64,000 nt of DNA from Betaproteobacteria bacterium (GCA_016219425.1 JACRNB010000001.1:62001-126000), one strand, 5' to 3'; shown: positions 25,915-35,313, counted from the first letter of the stretch. The notes: generated by a model not told the origin, from the letters alone. A program made the numbers and translations.

Positions 25915-26853
25915 TCAGAACAGGGTGAGCAGGGCCGCCAGTAACACGGCATGCAGGTGCGCGGCGGCGATGGTGGCCTGGATGGCAGGGGCGAGTTGTG
26001 CCGGCGCAGTCGCGTGTTGCGCCAGCGCGCGCGCCGCGCCCAGCCCCGGCAGCATGCCCGCCAGGGCGATCAAGGCGGCCTTGGGCAGCGCCCCGGCAAG
26101 GCAGAGGCCGACCAGCGTCAGCGCCGCCAGCGCCAGGATCAGCGCATACCCGCGCGCCGCCGTCGCCGGGGCCAGCCGCACCACCCAATGCCGCTTGCCC
26201 GCCAGGGCGTCGGCCTCGCGGTCGGGGAACTGGTTGATGTAGAGGATGTTGGTGACCAGCAGGGCGTAAGGCAGCCCGGCCAGCCAGGGCAGGGGCGCGA
26301 ACTCGCCGCGCTGCACGAAATCCGCGCCGGCGACGATGAGCAGAAAACCGGCGGCCACGCACGCCTCGCCCAGGCCGCGGCTGTTGAGCCGGAGCGGCGG
26401 CGCGGAATAGGCCCAGCCGATCACCAGCCCGGCCAGGCCGATCCAGAACAGCCCGACCCCGCGCGCGCCGATCAGCCATAGCCCGCCCGCGATCACCGCG
26501 CCGAACAGGATCAGCCCCCAGGCCAGCATCTGCAACGGCGTCAGCACGCCGTTCTGGATGAAGCGGGAGCCGCCGGTGAAGGGAAAGAGGCGTTGGGTGT
26601 TGGCGGCGTCCGTGCCGTTGAGGTGGTCGTAATAGTCGTTCAGCACGTTCACCCCGGCATGGGCGAACAGGGCCAGGAGCAGGGTGAGAAGGGCCAGCCC
26701 CCAGTCGAACCCCGGCGCGGTGGCGAAGCCCAGCAGGCAGCCCGCGAGGGTGATGGAGAGAAAGGCCGGGCGCGTCGCCAGCAGGTAACGGCGCACCGGG
26801 TTGGTGAGGGCCTCGGGGGTGGGTTCCAGCGGGACGGCGGCGGTGCGGGTCAT
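25915..26853 (-). CDS. UbiA-superfamily prenyltransferase (MenA-like)
   Basis: A 312-residue integral membrane prenyltransferase with about nine hydrophobic segments. The two Asp-rich motifs are [11 protein letters not shown] (about residue 72) and NQFPDREAD (about residue 206), which hold Mg and the prenyl diphosphate. It looks most like MenA-type 1,4-dihydroxy-2-naphthoate prenyltransferases, but no other menaquinone genes are near. It lies between ruvC and ruvA on the same strand, an unusual insertion into the ruv group. Confidence 0.85.
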   Translation of the reverse strand: MTRTAAVPLEPTPEALTNPVRRYLLATRPAFLSITLAGCLLGFATAPGFDWGLALLTLLLALFAHAGVNVLNDYYDHLNGTDAANTQRLFPFTGGSRFIQNGVLTPLQMLAWGLILFGAVIAGGLWLIGARGVGLFWIGLAGLVIGWAYSAPPLRLNSRGLGEACVAAGFLLIVAGADFVQRGEFAPLPWLAGLPYALLVTNILYINQFPDREADALAGKRHWVVRLAPATAARGYALILALAALTLVGLCLAGALPKAALIALAGMLPGLGAARALAQHATAPAQLAPAIQATIAAAHLHAVLLAALLTLF

Positions 26854-26900
26854 GGGCGGTCTACCTCGTGGAACGGGTCAGGGAACGTGTCGGACGATGC

Positions 26901-26926
26901 GTAGGAGCCCGGCTGTGCCGGGCGAT
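26901..26926. repeat. REP-like repeat (GTAGGAGCCCGGC type)
   Basis: GTAGGAGCCCGGCTG with the near-complement CCGGGCGAT. Related copies are at 29505-29530 (in a YceI gene) and at 56347-56372 with an inverted mate at 56400-56424. Confidence 0.65.
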
Positions 26927-26939
26927 CCGCGGGGTGCGT

Positions 26940-27458
26940 TCACAGCATGCGCCCGCCGCGCCGGCGTCCGCTGGCGGAGATCAGAGCGCCCAGACCCTGG
27001 CCGCCGTGGGCATGGCAGATGGCGCAGGCGAGGGCGTCGGCGGAGTCGGGGCGGGGTTCGGCGGGCAATTTGAGCAGACGTTTCACCATGTGCTGCACCT
27101 GGGTCTTGTCGGCGTGGCCGTTGCCCACCACGGCCTGTTTCACCTGCAAGGCGGTGTACTCGAACACCGGCTGTCCGGCGCTGGTGAGCGCGGCGATGGC
27201 CGCCCCGCGCGCCTGCCCCAGGAGCAGGGTGGATTGCGGGTTGACGTTGACGAACACCTTTTCAATGGCGGCGGCGTCGGGCTGGAACTGCGCCAGCACC
27301 TCCATGACGCCGTCAAAAATGATCTTGATGCGGCCCGGCAACTCGCCGGTCTCGGTGCGCACCACGCCGCTGGCGATGTAGCTGAGCTGCTGCCCGGTCT
27401 GCTCGATGACCCCGTAGCCGGTGAGACGCAGACCGGGGTCGATGCCGAGGATACGCAT
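26940..27458 (-). CDS. ruvC: Holliday junction resolvase RuvC
   Basis: A 172-residue endonuclease that cuts Holliday junctions symmetrically. The acidic catalytic residues lie in [21 protein letters not shown] and [14 protein letters not shown], in the expected order. The length is normal. It lies downstream of yebC with a repeat-filled gap and upstream of a UbiA-type gene. Confidence 0.96.
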   Translation of the reverse strand: MRILGIDPGLRLTGYGVIEQTGQQLSYIASGVVRTETGELPGRIKIIFDGVMEVLAQFQPDAAAIEKVFVNVNPQSTLLLGQARGAAIAALTSAGQPVFEYTALQVKQAVVGNGHADKTQVQHMVKRLLKLPAEPRPDSADALACAICHAHGGQGLGALISASGRRRGGRML

Positions 27459-27468
27459 CTAACCAGAA

Positions 27469-27595
27469 CCCTCCCCCTTGAGGGGGGAGGGCAGGGAGAG
27501 GGTGTGGAGGGCGCAGCCCGACTTGATGTGAAAAAGGCAGCCGAGCTTCGCTCGGCCCCCCTCTCCCCAACCCCTCCCCCTCCGGGGGGGAGGGG
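27469..27595. repeat. Intergenic composite inverted repeat between yebC and ruvC
   Basis: The 148-bp gap is almost all inverted repeat: a CCCTCCCCC/GGGGGAGGG hairpin (about 27469-27491), a perfect GCCGAGC-TTC-GCTCGGC hairpin (27540-27556) and a CCCCTCCCCC/GGGGGAGGGG hairpin (27571-27595). The outer parts also pair with each other. This is a type of C/G-rich repeat often seen between proteobacterial genes. Confidence 0.7.
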
Positions 27596-27606
27596 CTATG
27601 AGCGCC

Positions 27607-28338
27607 TCACGCATCCGGCAGGATCGCGGAGGTGTACACCTCCTGCACATCGTCGAGGTCATCCAGCATGTCCAGCATCTTCTGGAACTTGACCACGTCG
27701 TCGGCGCCGACTTCGGTCTCGTTTTCGGCCTTCATCACCACTTCGGCCATTACCGGCTTGAGGCCGGCCTTTTCCAGGGCTTCTTTCACCGTGGCGAGGT
27801 CGCCGGTGGGGGCGGTGAGGACTTCGATGGAGCCGTCGTCATTCACCATCACGTCTTCGGCGCCGGCCTCCAGGGCCGCTTCCATGACCTGATCTTCGGA
27901 TGCGCCGGGCGGCAGGATGATCTGGCCGCAGTGCTTGAACTGGAACACCACGGAGCCGTCGGTGCCCAGGTTGCCGCCGCACTTGGAGAAGGCGTGGCGC
28001 ACGTCCGCCACGGTGCGCACGCGGTTGTCGGTGAGGCAGTCCACGATCACCGCGGCGCCGCCGGGGCCGTAGCCTTCGTAGCGGATCTCTTCGTAGTTCA
28101 CGCCCTCCAGCTCGCCCGTGCCCTTTTTGACGGCGCGGTCGATGTTGTCGTTGGGCATGTTCTCGCCCTTGGCCTTGTCGATGGCCAGACGCAGGCGCGG
28201 GTTGAAGTTGGGGTCGCCGCCGCCCATCTTGGCGGCGACGGTGATTTCCTTGGCGTAGCGGGAAAAGATCTTGCCGCGCTTCTCGTCCTGGCGACCCTTG
28301 CGGTGCTGGATGTTCGCCCATTTGCTATGACCGGCCAT
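27607..28338 (-). CDS. YebC/PmpR family regulatory protein
   Basis: A 243-residue member of the YebC/TACO1 family, annotated as a transcriptional regulator and also linked to translation of proline stretches. It starts [20 protein letters not shown] and contains [20 protein letters not shown] and [13 protein letters not shown], all family hallmarks. It is commonly first in the yebC-ruvC-ruvA-ruvB group; here ruvC follows. Confidence 0.95.
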   Translation of the reverse strand: MAGHSKWANIQHRKGRQDEKRGKIFSRYAKEITVAAKMGGGDPNFNPRLRLAIDKAKGENMPNDNIDRAVKKGTGELEGVNYEEIRYEGYGPGGAAVIVDCLTDNRVRTVADVRHAFSKCGGNLGTDGSVVFQFKHCGQIILPPGASEDQVMEAALEAGAEDVMVNDDGSIEVLTAPTGDLATVKEALEKAGLKPVMAEVVMKAENETEVGADDVVKFQKMLDMLDDLDDVQEVYTSAILPDA

Positions 28339-28384
28339 GCTGCTGCTTCCTGTGGCTGAAAGAAGGGCGGATTTTAGCCTGCCG

Positions 28385-28945
28385 TCAGTCCCTGAACGCC
28401 TCCACCGGAATCACCAGCCGCACCTCGTCGCTGATGAAGGGGACGAACTTGGTCATGCCGAACTCGGATCGCCTGATCCGTGCGCTTGCCTCCGCGCCGC
28501 ACACCGTCTTGCGGTTCATCAGGTGTACGCCGCAGCGGTAGTTGTCGATCTTCATCGTCAGGGGCCGGGTCACGCCCAGCAGGGTGAACCGGCCTTCCGC
28601 CGCCACCGGCTTGCCCGCTTCAAAGCGCACCGTGTCTGCGCTGAAGGTCATGGAAGGAAAGGCCGTCACGTTGAAGAAATCGGCGTTCCTCATGTGCTTG
28701 TCCCAGTCGTCCAGGCCCATGTCGATGCTGGCGGCGTCGATGTTGACCTCCACCTTGCCGGTCTGCGCGGCGGCGTCCAGCGTCACCGTGCCGGTGGTCT
28801 TGTTGAAGCGTCCGCGCTGCACCGAGAAGCCCATGTGGTCGATCTCGAACATCGGGAAGGTGTGGCGGCTGTCCAGGGTGAAACTTTCCGCCGCCAGGGC
28901 GGGGGGGCAGAGGCAGGCGGCGAGCAGCAGGGCGGTCTTGTTCAT
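28385..28945 (-). CDS. YceI family periplasmic protein (second copy)
   Basis: A 186-residue lipocalin-like YceI protein, a fold that binds isoprenoids in the periplasm. A signal peptide (ends ALAAES) leads into [20 protein letters not shown], then the typical [11 protein letters not shown] and [15 protein letters not shown]. It follows another YceI gene and a cytochrome b561 gene in one minus-strand operon, with 12 bp between the two YceI genes. Confidence 0.92.
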   Translation of the reverse strand: MNKTALLLAACLCPPALAAESFTLDSRHTFPMFEIDHMGFSVQRGRFNKTTGTVTLDAAAQTGKVEVNIDAASIDMGLDDWDKHMRNADFFNVTAFPSMTFSADTVRFEAGKPVAAEGRFTLLGVTRPLTMKIDNYRCGVHLMNRKTVCGAEASARIRRSEFGMTKFVPFISDEVRLVIPVEAFRD

Positions 28946-28957
28946 GGAGGTCTCCTC

Positions 28958-29542
28958 TCAACGGGGTGCAGCGGTAATCTGGAATTTCACCTGGACCTCA
29001 TCGGCCACCGTGTCGGTATCCCCCCAGGGGCCGGCGCCGATGCCGAATTCCAGGCGTTTGAAGGTGAAGGCGCCGACGAACAGGCCCTTGCCGGCGCTCT
29101 CCGTGAAGGTGAAGGGGGCGCTGATCTCCTTCACGCGGCCTTTCACCGTGAGCCTGCCGCGCGCCTCAAAGCGGTTGCCGCCCAGGGCCTTGAGGGCGGT
29201 GGATTCAAATCGGGCCGTGGGGAACGGGCGCGTATCAAACCAGTTGCGCCCCATCACCTCCTCGTTCGCCTCCCTTGAGCCGGCGTCCACGCTGGTCAGG
29301 TCGATCTCGATCCAGGTGCGCGAGGTGGCGGGCTTGGCGGGGTCGAAGCTGAGCTGGGCGCCAAAGCGTTTGAAGCCCCCCTCCACCGGCACGCCCATCT
29401 GGCGCGAGACGAAGCTGATCTTGCTGGCCTCGGGCTTGAGCACGGCGTATTCGACGGCCTGGGCCGGCAGGGCGGCAAACAGGCAGAAGGCCAGCAGAGC
29501 GGGGGTAGGTGCCCGACTGCGCCGGGCGATGGGTTGCGTCAT
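28958..29542 (-). CDS. YceI family periplasmic protein (first copy)
   Basis: A 194-residue YceI protein with signal peptide. The mature start is VEYAVLKPEASKISFVSRQM, followed by WIEIDLTSVDAG and RGRLTVKGRVKEISAPF. The first 17 codons of the signal sequence (MTQPIARRSRAPTPALL) overlap a dispersed REP-like repeat (29505-29530), so the repeat supplies the basic n-region. It is downstream of the cytochrome b561 gene by 9 bp. Confidence 0.9.
   Translation of the reverse strand: MTQPIARRSRAPTPALLAFCLFAALPAQAVEYAVLKPEASKISFVSRQMGVPVEGGFKRFGAQLSFDPAKPATSRTWIEIDLTSVDAGSREANEEVMGRNWFDTRPFPTARFESTALKALGGNRFEARGRLTVKGRVKEISAPFTFTESAGKGLFVGAFTFKRLEFGIGAGPWGDTDTVADEVQVKFQITAAPR
29505..29530. repeat. REP-like repeat inside a YceI signal sequence
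   Basis: GTAGGTGCCCGACTG with CCGGGCGAT, the same family as 26901-26926. Here it lies within the 5' coding end of the YceI gene on the other strand. Confidence 0.6.
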
Positions 29543-29551
29543 GGGTTCTCC

Positions 29552-30085
29552 TCAATGTTTCAGCCACGGCAGCATGCGTACCAGGACGTCGTCGCGGTCC
29601 ACACGATGGTGTTTAACGGCGGCGGCGACATGAACGATGACCAACGCCAGCAAAACATGGTTCAACTGCTCGTGCACCAGCGCCAGCAGTTTGCCCAGCG
29701 CCTCGTCCTTGGCGAGCAGATCGGGCAGCGGCAGGACGCCCAGGTACACGGTCTGAAAGCCCTTGGCCGAACTCATGAGCCAGCCGGAGAGCGGAATCAG
29801 CAGGAGCAGCGCATACAGCGCGCCATGCGCCAGCCGGGCGGCGGTGCGCTGCCACGGCGGCATCGTCTCCGGCTCCGGCGGCGCGGCGTGGGTGGCGCGC
29901 CACAGCACCCGCAGCACCGCCAGCAGAAACACCGTCACCCCCAGCCATTTGTGCCACGCATACAGCTTGAGCTTGAGCGGCGACAGCGCCAGTTCCTGCA
30001 TCGCCAGCCCCATCGGCAAGGCGACGCAGATCAGCAGGGCGATGAGCCAGTGCAGGACGATGGCGGTGCGGGTGTAGGCGGGCAT
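29552..30085 (-). CDS. Cytochrome b561 family protein
   Basis: A 177-residue four-helix membrane cytochrome b. Haem-ligand histidines are found in [18 protein letters not shown], and the C-terminal helix [18 protein letters not shown]. It probably shuttles electrons between the quinone pool and a periplasmic partner. It is first in an operon with two YceI genes, a combination common in proteobacteria. Confidence 0.9.
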   Translation of the reverse strand: MPAYTRTAIVLHWLIALLICVALPMGLAMQELALSPLKLKLYAWHKWLGVTVFLLAVLRVLWRATHAAPPEPETMPPWQRTAARLAHGALYALLLLIPLSGWLMSSAKGFQTVYLGVLPLPDLLAKDEALGKLLALVHEQLNHVLLALVIVHVAAAVKHHRVDRDDVLVRMLPWLKH

Positions 30086-30164
30086 GGCGGCGGCTTCGGG
30101 CGGGCGGCGGGGGTGGGCGGATTATTCAATAGAATCCGGGCATTCCATCTCCTCCCGCGCCGCC

Positions 30165-31679
30165 ATGACCGCCCCCATCCTCATCGCCAAGAACGCCCAC
30201 GCCGAACTCGTCCTGCTGCCGCAGATGGCCAACCGCCATGGCCTCGTCACCGGGGCCACCGGCACAGGCAAGACCGTCACCCTGCAAGCCCTGGCGGAAG
30301 GCTTTTCGGCGCGCGGCGTGCCGGTGTTCCTCTCGGACATCAAGGGCGACCTCTCGGGCGTGGCCAAACCCGGCGGCGGCAACGCCAAGGTGGAGGCGCG
30401 GGTGGCGCAACTCGGGCTGGAGGACCACGCCCCGGATGGCTTCCCCGTCACCTTCTGGGACGTCTGGGGCGAAGGCGAGGGCGGCCAGGGCCACCCCATG
30501 CGCGTCACCGTGTCCGACATGGGGCCGTTGTTGCTGGCGCGCATGCTCAACCTCAACGAGACCCAGGAAGGCGTCCTCAACCTGGTGTTCCGCATCGCCG
30601 ACGACCAGAACCTGCTGATCCTGGACCTGAAAGACCTGCGCGCCGCGCTCCAGTACGTGGCGGAGAACGCCAAGCAGTTCACCACCGAGTACGGCAACAT
30701 CTCCGCCGCCTCCGTAGGGGCCATCCAGCGCGGCCTGCTCACCCTGGAAAACCAGGGCGGCGACCGCCTGTTCGGCGAGCCCATGCTCAACATCGAAGAC
30801 CTGATGCAGGCGGACGGGGGCAAGGGCGTCATCAACATCCTCGCCGCCGACCGCTTGCTGCAATCGCCCATGGTCTACGCCACCCTGCTCCTGTGGCTGC
30901 TGGCGGAGTTGTACGAGCGCCTGCCGGAAGCGGGCGACCTGGACAAACCCAAGCTGGTGTTCTTCTTCGACGAGGCCCACCTGCTGTTCAAGGACGCCCC
31001 CAAGGCGCTGCTGGACAAGGTGGAACAGGTGGTGCGCCTGATCCGCTCCAAGGGCGTGGGCGTGTATTTCGTCACCCAGAACCCGGCGGACGTGCCGGAT
31101 GCGGTGCTCTCACAACTGGGCAACCGGGTGCAGCACGCCCTGCGCGCCTTCACGCCCAAGGACCAGAAGGCGGTGCGCGCCGCCGCCGAATCCCTGCGCG
31201 ACAACTCCGCCCTGGACGAGGTGGCGGCCATCACCGAACTGGGCGTGGGCGAGGCCCTGGTCTCCCTGCTCAACGAAAAGGGCCAGCCCGCCGTGGTGGA
31301 GCGCGCCTGGATCGCGCCCCCGCGTGGCCGCATCGGCCCCATCTCCGCCGAAGAGCGCCAGGAACTGATTGAAACCTCCCTGGTGGCCGGGGTGTATGAA
31401 CAGTCGGAAGACCGGGAATCGGCCTACGAGATATTGAAAGGCCGCGCCGCCCCGGCGGAAGACGCCCCCGCCCCCGAAGCGCCCCCCGCCGAGGGCGGCA
31501 TGGGCGGCATGCTGGGCGATCTGCTGGGGGGCGCATTGGGCGGTGGCGCCAGCCGGGGCCGCAGCCGCGAATCCGTAGGCGAGGCCCTGGCCAAGAGCGC
31601 GGCCCGCGCCGTAGGCAGCCAGGTGGGCCGCGCCATCGTGCGGGGGATATTGGGGTCGATCCTGGGCGGGCGGCGCTGA
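30165..31679 (+). CDS. HerA-like helicase/ATPase (DUF853 family)
   Basis: A 504-residue ATPase of the DUF853 family, related to HerA/FtsK motors. Walker A is [14 protein letters not shown] and Walker [13 protein letters not shown], followed by [13 protein letters not shown]. The Gly/Ala-rich C-terminus ([20 protein letters not shown]) is typical of the family. The start is ATG 30165. Its cellular role is poorly known. It is divergent from the cytochrome b561 operon with an 80-bp gap. Confidence 0.9.
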   Translation: MTAPILIAKNAHAELVLLPQMANRHGLVTGATGTGKTVTLQALAEGFSARGVPVFLSDIKGDLSGVAKPGGGNAKVEARVAQLGLEDHAPDGFPVTFWDVWGEGEGGQGHPMRVTVSDMGPLLLARMLNLNETQEGVLNLVFRIADDQNLLILDLKDLRAALQYVAENAKQFTTEYGNISAASVGAIQRGLLTLENQGGDRLFGEPMLNIEDLMQADGGKGVINILAADRLLQSPMVYATLLLWLLAELYERLPEAGDLDKPKLVFFFDEAHLLFKDAPKALLDKVEQVVRLIRSKGVGVYFVTQNPADVPDAVLSQLGNRVQHALRAFTPKDQKAVRAAAESLRDNSALDEVAAITELGVGEALVSLLNEKGQPAVVERAWIAPPRGRIGPISAEERQELIETSLVAGVYEQSEDRESAYEILKGRAAPAEDAPAPEAPPAEGGMGGMLGDLLGGALGGGASRGRSRESVGEALAKSAARAVGSQVGRAIVRGILGSILGGRR

Positions 31680-31708
31680 GTGTTGAATTTGGAAAGGCGG
31701 AGATCTCC

Positions 31709-32500
31709 ATGAAAGTCCCCATCGCACTCTTGCTGTTAGTACTGACATCGTCCACCCAGGCAGGTTTTGGCGGGGGAGGCCGAGGCGGCGGACGCATCCA
31801 GTCCGCCCCACCGCCGGATTCCTCCCAAGGCGCGGTGCGGCGCGGCATACAACCCAGCGGGCTGACGCCGGTATTCGCTGGCGACGCCCATTGCACAAAG
31901 ATCGCCTCTCCCTACGCCTCACCCACCCGCTTTGACGGCAGTTCGCGCCCGCTGGATCGTTTTGCGGGTTTGCATGGCGGCATCGACCTGACCCTGGAAC
32001 AGGAAACGCCGCTGTTGGCGCTTGCCGCCGGCAAGGTCATCGCCCTGGGCGTTGGCGGCCAGGCCGAGGGGGTGTACGCCTGGCTTCAGCACGCGCCCGC
32101 CGATACGGGCTTGCCGTTCTGGGTGTACTCGAAATATCAGCATCTGTTCGCCTTGCCGAAACACGCTCTGGGCGATGTCCTGAAGGTCGGCGAGGTCGTC
32201 GGCCTGTCCGGCAGGACCGGGACGGTCGGGGGCCACTATGGCTGGGCGGGTTATGCCCATCTGCATCTGACCGCTGTGGCGGCGCCCGGCGATGAGTATC
32301 AGTTGGAAGGGACGCGGGTCAGCGCCAAGGGCGGGCGGATGATGGACCCGTTGGCGATATACCTGCGGGACTTGACGAGCCTGGACGACCTGGACCGGCT
32401 GGATGGGGCGCCCAGGGAAGTTCGCATCAGTCACCAGACCGCCGATGGCGCGCTGCGTCCGGCGGGCAGCCGCATCATTTGGCCTGTGGCCTGCCAGTAG
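31709..32500 (+). CDS. Exported M23 (LytM) family peptidase-like protein
   Basis: A 263-residue exported protein with a signal peptide and a Gly-rich mature start (GFGGGGRGGGR). A LytM/M23 domain spans about residues 85-215: the first motif is LHGGIDLT (His and Asp zinc ligands) and the second YAHLHLTA (HxH). The cut site would be peptidoglycan cross-bridges, or the domain could be a non-enzymatic amidase activator. It lies 29 bp after the HerA-like gene. Confidence 0.8.
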   Translation: MKVPIALLLLVLTSSTQAGFGGGGRGGGRIQSAPPPDSSQGAVRRGIQPSGLTPVFAGDAHCTKIASPYASPTRFDGSSRPLDRFAGLHGGIDLTLEQETPLLALAAGKVIALGVGGQAEGVYAWLQHAPADTGLPFWVYSKYQHLFALPKHALGDVLKVGEVVGLSGRTGTVGGHYGWAGYAHLHLTAVAAPGDEYQLEGTRVSAKGGRMMDPLAIYLRDLTSLDDLDRLDGAPREVRISHQTADGALRPAGSRIIWPVACQ

Positions 32501-32558
32501 GGGGGCTGCGTGGGGGGGGCGGGCGCGGTTTCCAGGTTCAATGCGTTGCGAGTTGTCC

Positions 32559-32616
32559 GTAGGTGCGAATTCATTCGCACAATCAATGAGTTCTGTGCGA
32601 ATGAATTCGCACCTAC
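32559..32616. repeat. 23-bp perfect inverted repeat upstream of creA
   Basis: Arms at 32559-32581 and 32594-32616 are perfect complements (left arm begins GTAGGTGCGAATTC) with a 12-base loop. It contains EcoRI-like GAATTC in both arms. This is a palindromic intergenic element with no T-run, so not a simple terminator. Confidence 0.75.
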
Positions 32617-32642
32617 TAGCCCGTATTACTTTCACCAAGGAG

Positions 32643-33098
32643 ATGCCCGTGAAACGCGTCCTGCTTCTGCTGCTTTTCCCCCTGGCCCTGCCCGCTGCCG
32701 CCGAAAACGTCGGCTGCGTGACCACCGCCTGGAAAATGATCGGCCCCAACCACAAAGTCTGCGTGGAGGCCTTCACCGACCCCAAGATCCCCGGCCTGGT
32801 CTGCCACATCAGCCAGGCCAAGACCGGCGGCATCTCCGGTGCGTTGAGGATGGCGGAAGACCCCACCCAGTTCTCCCTGTCCTGCAATCAGATCGGGGCG
32901 ATTGATATGCCGGAGGATTTGCCCCAGCAGGAAACCGTGTTCAGTGAAAGCACCTCGCTGGTTTTCAAGGAAACCCGGGTGGAACGTCTCTGGGACAAGG
33001 CCAACCTGACCCTCATCTACCTCGCCATCAGCCGCAAACTGATCGACGGCGCACCGGTCAACGCCATTTCCGCCGTGCCGGTCTGGCGCGGGCGGTAG
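32643..33098 (+). CDS. creA: CreA family protein
   Basis: A 151-residue exported protein of the CreA family. A signal peptide (KRVLLLLLFPLALPAAA) is followed by the conserved VGCVTTAWKMIGPNHKVCVE and DPKIPGLVCHISQAKTGG. Four cysteines could form two disulfides. The function is unknown even in E. coli. ATG 32643 has AAGGAG 2 bp upstream, a close but usable spacing; an internal ATG is unlikely. Confidence 0.92.
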   Translation: MPVKRVLLLLLFPLALPAAAENVGCVTTAWKMIGPNHKVCVEAFTDPKIPGLVCHISQAKTGGISGALRMAEDPTQFSLSCNQIGAIDMPEDLPQQETVFSESTSLVFKETRVERLWDKANLTLIYLAISRKLIDGAPVNAISAVPVWRGR

Positions 33099-33159
33099 AG
33101 CGGAATGAATCCGGTGGCGGGAACAGCAGGGACGCCGACATTGGTTTCCGTCTTGCCCG

Positions 33160-33189
33160 GACGCTTCCGTGACCTGTACGGAAAGCGTC
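33160..33189 (+). terminator. Possible terminator after creA
   Basis: GACGCTTCCGT (33160-33170) pairs with ACGGAAAGCGTC (33178-33189) apart from one bulged base. Only TT follows, so it is a weak candidate. Confidence 0.35.
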
Positions 33190-33222
33190 TTACGGTTATC
33201 CCCTCATCACGCACATAGAAAA

Positions 33223-33256
33223 GCATGAAGGGGCGTTCATTGCCGCCCCTTCATGC
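33223..33256. repeat. 13-bp inverted repeat upstream of hipBA
   Basis: Perfect arms GCATGAAGGGGCG (33223-33235) and its complement (33244-33256) with an 8-base loop. It lies next to the palindrome at 33259-33282. It may be a terminator remnant or part of hipBA control. Confidence 0.55.
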
Positions 33257-33258
33257 CG

Positions 33259-33282
33259 CAATCCGCACGATCGTGCGGATTG
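33259..33282. promoter_or_regulatory. 24-bp perfect palindrome, candidate HipB operator
   Basis: An uninterrupted 24-bp palindrome (left half CAATCCGCACGA) about 115 bp before hipB. HipB-type repressors bind palindromes near their promoter; the E. coli site is TATCC-N8-GGATA, and here ATCC and GGAT are 12 bp apart. The assignment is inferred from position and symmetry. Confidence 0.5.
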
Positions 33283-33334
33283 ATATCGGTTGCACGCTAC
33301 ATGCCGTGCATAAAAGACCCGATAACGCCATTTA

Positions 33335-33365
33335 TTGGCAATATCCAGCGAGCGCATGCAATAAT
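33335..33365 (+). promoter_or_regulatory. Candidate hipBA promoter
   Basis: A TTGGCA (33335-33340) and an AATAAT (33360-33365) with a 19-bp spacer, 30 bp before the hipB ATG. The spacing is longer than ideal; this is the best candidate in an AT-richer stretch. Confidence 0.3.
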
Positions 33366-33395
33366 TCATCTCATCGAACCAATTAGCGTGGTCGC

Positions 33396-33662
33396 ATGGA
33401 CAAACCTGCCCTCACCCCTAAAGACATCGGCCTGATCGTCCGCGCCACCCGCATCGCCCAGGGCATCCGCGCCCAGGACTTGGCCGGAATCGCTTCACCA
33501 CGGTTTCTTACTGGTCTGGAGGCCGGCAAACCCACGGCCCAGCTCGGCAAGGTGCTGGACGTTCTGGAAGGACTCGGCATCCGCGTCTATCTGGATATTC
33601 CAGACGACGTGCAACTGCCCGCAAACCTGACCGAGATCCAGGGCAAACGGATTTCGCGGTGA
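33396..33662 (+). CDS. hipB: HipB-like antitoxin (XRE family)
   Basis: An 88-residue helix-turn-helix protein (DIGLIVRATRIAQGIRAQDL, then a second helix ending FLTGLEAGKPTAQLG). It should repress the operon and hold the HipA kinase inactive. Its stop codon overlaps the hipA GTG start (GTGA at 33659-33662). The C-terminus is the short tail usual for HipB. Confidence 0.9.
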   Translation: MDKPALTPKDIGLIVRATRIAQGIRAQDLAGIASPRFLTGLEAGKPTAQLGKVLDVLEGLGIRVYLDIPDDVQLPANLTEIQGKRISR

Positions 33663-34963
33663 GCGTGCGTGAACTGGAGGTCTGGCTGGACCAGACGCAC
33701 GTCGGCGTACTGCGTGACGAGGGTAGCCACTGGGCGTTTGCCTATGCGCCGACATGGCTGGCCAATCCACAGGGTTTTGATCTTTCTCCGGGATTGAAAC
33801 GCGCGAAATCGCCCATTGTCGACGGCAGCAACCAGCGCCCGGTGCAATGGTTCTTTGACAACCTGCTGCCCGAAGAAAACGCCCGCCGCACCCTGACCAA
33901 CGCCGCCCGCACGGATGCCGCCGATGCCTGGGGGCTGCTGACCTGGCTGGGGGCCGAATCCGCTGGCGCGTTCACCCTGCTGCCGCCAGGCGTCACGGCG
34001 GGGGAGTCGGGCCTGACGCCCCTGCCGGAGGCCGTACTGGACCAGCGCATCCGCGACCTGCCGCGCATCCCCTTGCAAGCGGGCGCGCCCAAGCGCATGT
34101 CCCTGGCCGGCGCCCAGGAAAAGCTGGCGGTCATCCTGGCGGAGGATCAGCTTTACGAACCCATCGGCGGTCGTCCCTCCACCCACATCCTGAAGCCTGA
34201 TACCACCGCGACCGGCTACCCTCACAGCGCCGTCAACGAGTGGTTCTGCATGCAACTGGCGGCGGCGCTGAAGCTGCCAGTTCCAGAATCGCGCTTGTTG
34301 CATGTGCCGTCGGCGGTCTACTGCGTGGCACGCTTCGACCGGCGCGCCGATCCAGGCACAGGTGAAGTCCGCCGCCTGCACACCCTGGATGGGGCGCAAC
34401 TGCTCTCGCTCTCGGGGCAATACAAGTACGCCGAAAACACCCTGGACTCGCTGCTCGCCATCGTCGAACTCTGCCGGGCCAAGGTGCAGACCCGCCGCGA
34501 CCTGTTCCGCTGGCTGGCGTTCAACGTGCTGATCGGCAACGGCGACGCCCATCTGAAAAATCTGTCGTTCCACCTCGACGCCGGGGGAGTGCGCCTTGCG
34601 CCGCATTACGACCTGGTCAGCACCGCCATCTACAGCACCCCGGAACTGGACCCGCATCCGCCCCACTGGCCGGATGCGGCCTTGTCCATGCCTCTGGGTC
34701 AGGCGCGGCGCTTCGGAGAAGTCCGGCGCATGGACATCCTGCAGGTGGCCGAAGCGCTGTCCGTCCCGGCGAAGCTCGCCGGGGGGTATCTCGACGAACT
34801 GCTGGGCTTGGCATTACCGAGAGCGGATGCCCTGTTGGAAAGCTACCGCGGGATGGCGGGCATCCCTGGAGAAGCGCGGCCCGGCGAGGAGAGAACCTTG
34901 CGGGCGATCCGGCACATGGCCATGGCCGAGATGACGATGCGGTTGGGTGACGGGGGCGCTTGA
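33659..34963 (+). CDS. hipA: HipA-like serine/threonine kinase toxin
   Basis: A 434-residue kinase toxin of full HipA length. HipA of E. coli phosphorylates glutamyl-tRNA synthetase and causes dormancy. The autophosphorylation loop is kept as RMSLAGAQEK (Ser148), with THILKPD just after it, the catalytic Asp296 in IGNGDAHLKN and the metal-binding HYDLVST. No truncation is seen. The GTG start at 33659 overlaps the hipB stop. Confidence 0.93.
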   Translation: MSVRELEVWLDQTHVGVLRDEGSHWAFAYAPTWLANPQGFDLSPGLKRAKSPIVDGSNQRPVQWFFDNLLPEENARRTLTNAARTDAADAWGLLTWLGAESAGAFTLLPPGVTAGESGLTPLPEAVLDQRIRDLPRIPLQAGAPKRMSLAGAQEKLAVILAEDQLYEPIGGRPSTHILKPDTTATGYPHSAVNEWFCMQLAAALKLPVPESRLLHVPSAVYCVARFDRRADPGTGEVRRLHTLDGAQLLSLSGQYKYAENTLDSLLAIVELCRAKVQTRRDLFRWLAFNVLIGNGDAHLKNLSFHLDAGGVRLAPHYDLVSTAIYSTPELDPHPPHWPDAALSMPLGQARRFGEVRRMDILQVAEALSVPAKLAGGYLDELLGLALPRADALLESYRGMAGIPGEARPGEERTLRAIRHMAMAEMTMRLGDGGA

Positions 34964-34977
34964 TCCAGGCGTAACAG

Positions 34978-35313
34978 TCACAACGCCAGATGCAGCCGGA
35001 TGGCTGCCTCCACGGCCTGCATCCGGTCTGCCTTCAAGCGTCCCGCGGCGGTGCCGGTAATGCGTTCCTTGGCAATGGTGCGTATCTGTTGCGCCTGGAC
35101 CTTGGAGTCTTTGGGCAGACCCGATTCACCGCTGCTCAGGGCGACCTCAAAGGGGTAGACCTTGCTGACGTTGGAGGTGACGGGCAGGACAGTGACGGTA
35201 CTTGAGGCGCGGTTGTTGGCGTCGTTGCTGACGATCAGTACCGGGCGGCGCTTGTTGGTCTCGGAGCCGACCGTGGGGCTCAGGTCGGCGAAAAAGATCT
35301 CACCACGTTTCAT
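34978..35313 (-). CDS. mazF: MazF/PemK-type mRNA interferase toxin
   Basis: A 111-residue endoribonuclease toxin. The family N-terminus is KRGEIFFADLSPTVGSETNKRRPVLIVSND and the loop VTVLPVTSNVSKVYPFEV follows. The ATG at 35313 gives this N-terminus; the frame is open further upstream into the antitoxin gene. It is overlapped by the antitoxin gene by 14 bp and is convergent with hipA, with only 14 bp between them. Confidence 0.92.
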   Translation of the reverse strand: MKRGEIFFADLSPTVGSETNKRRPVLIVSNDANNRASSTVTVLPVTSNVSKVYPFEVALSSGESGLPKDSKVQAQQIRTIAKERITGTAAGRLKADRMQAVEAAIRLHLAL

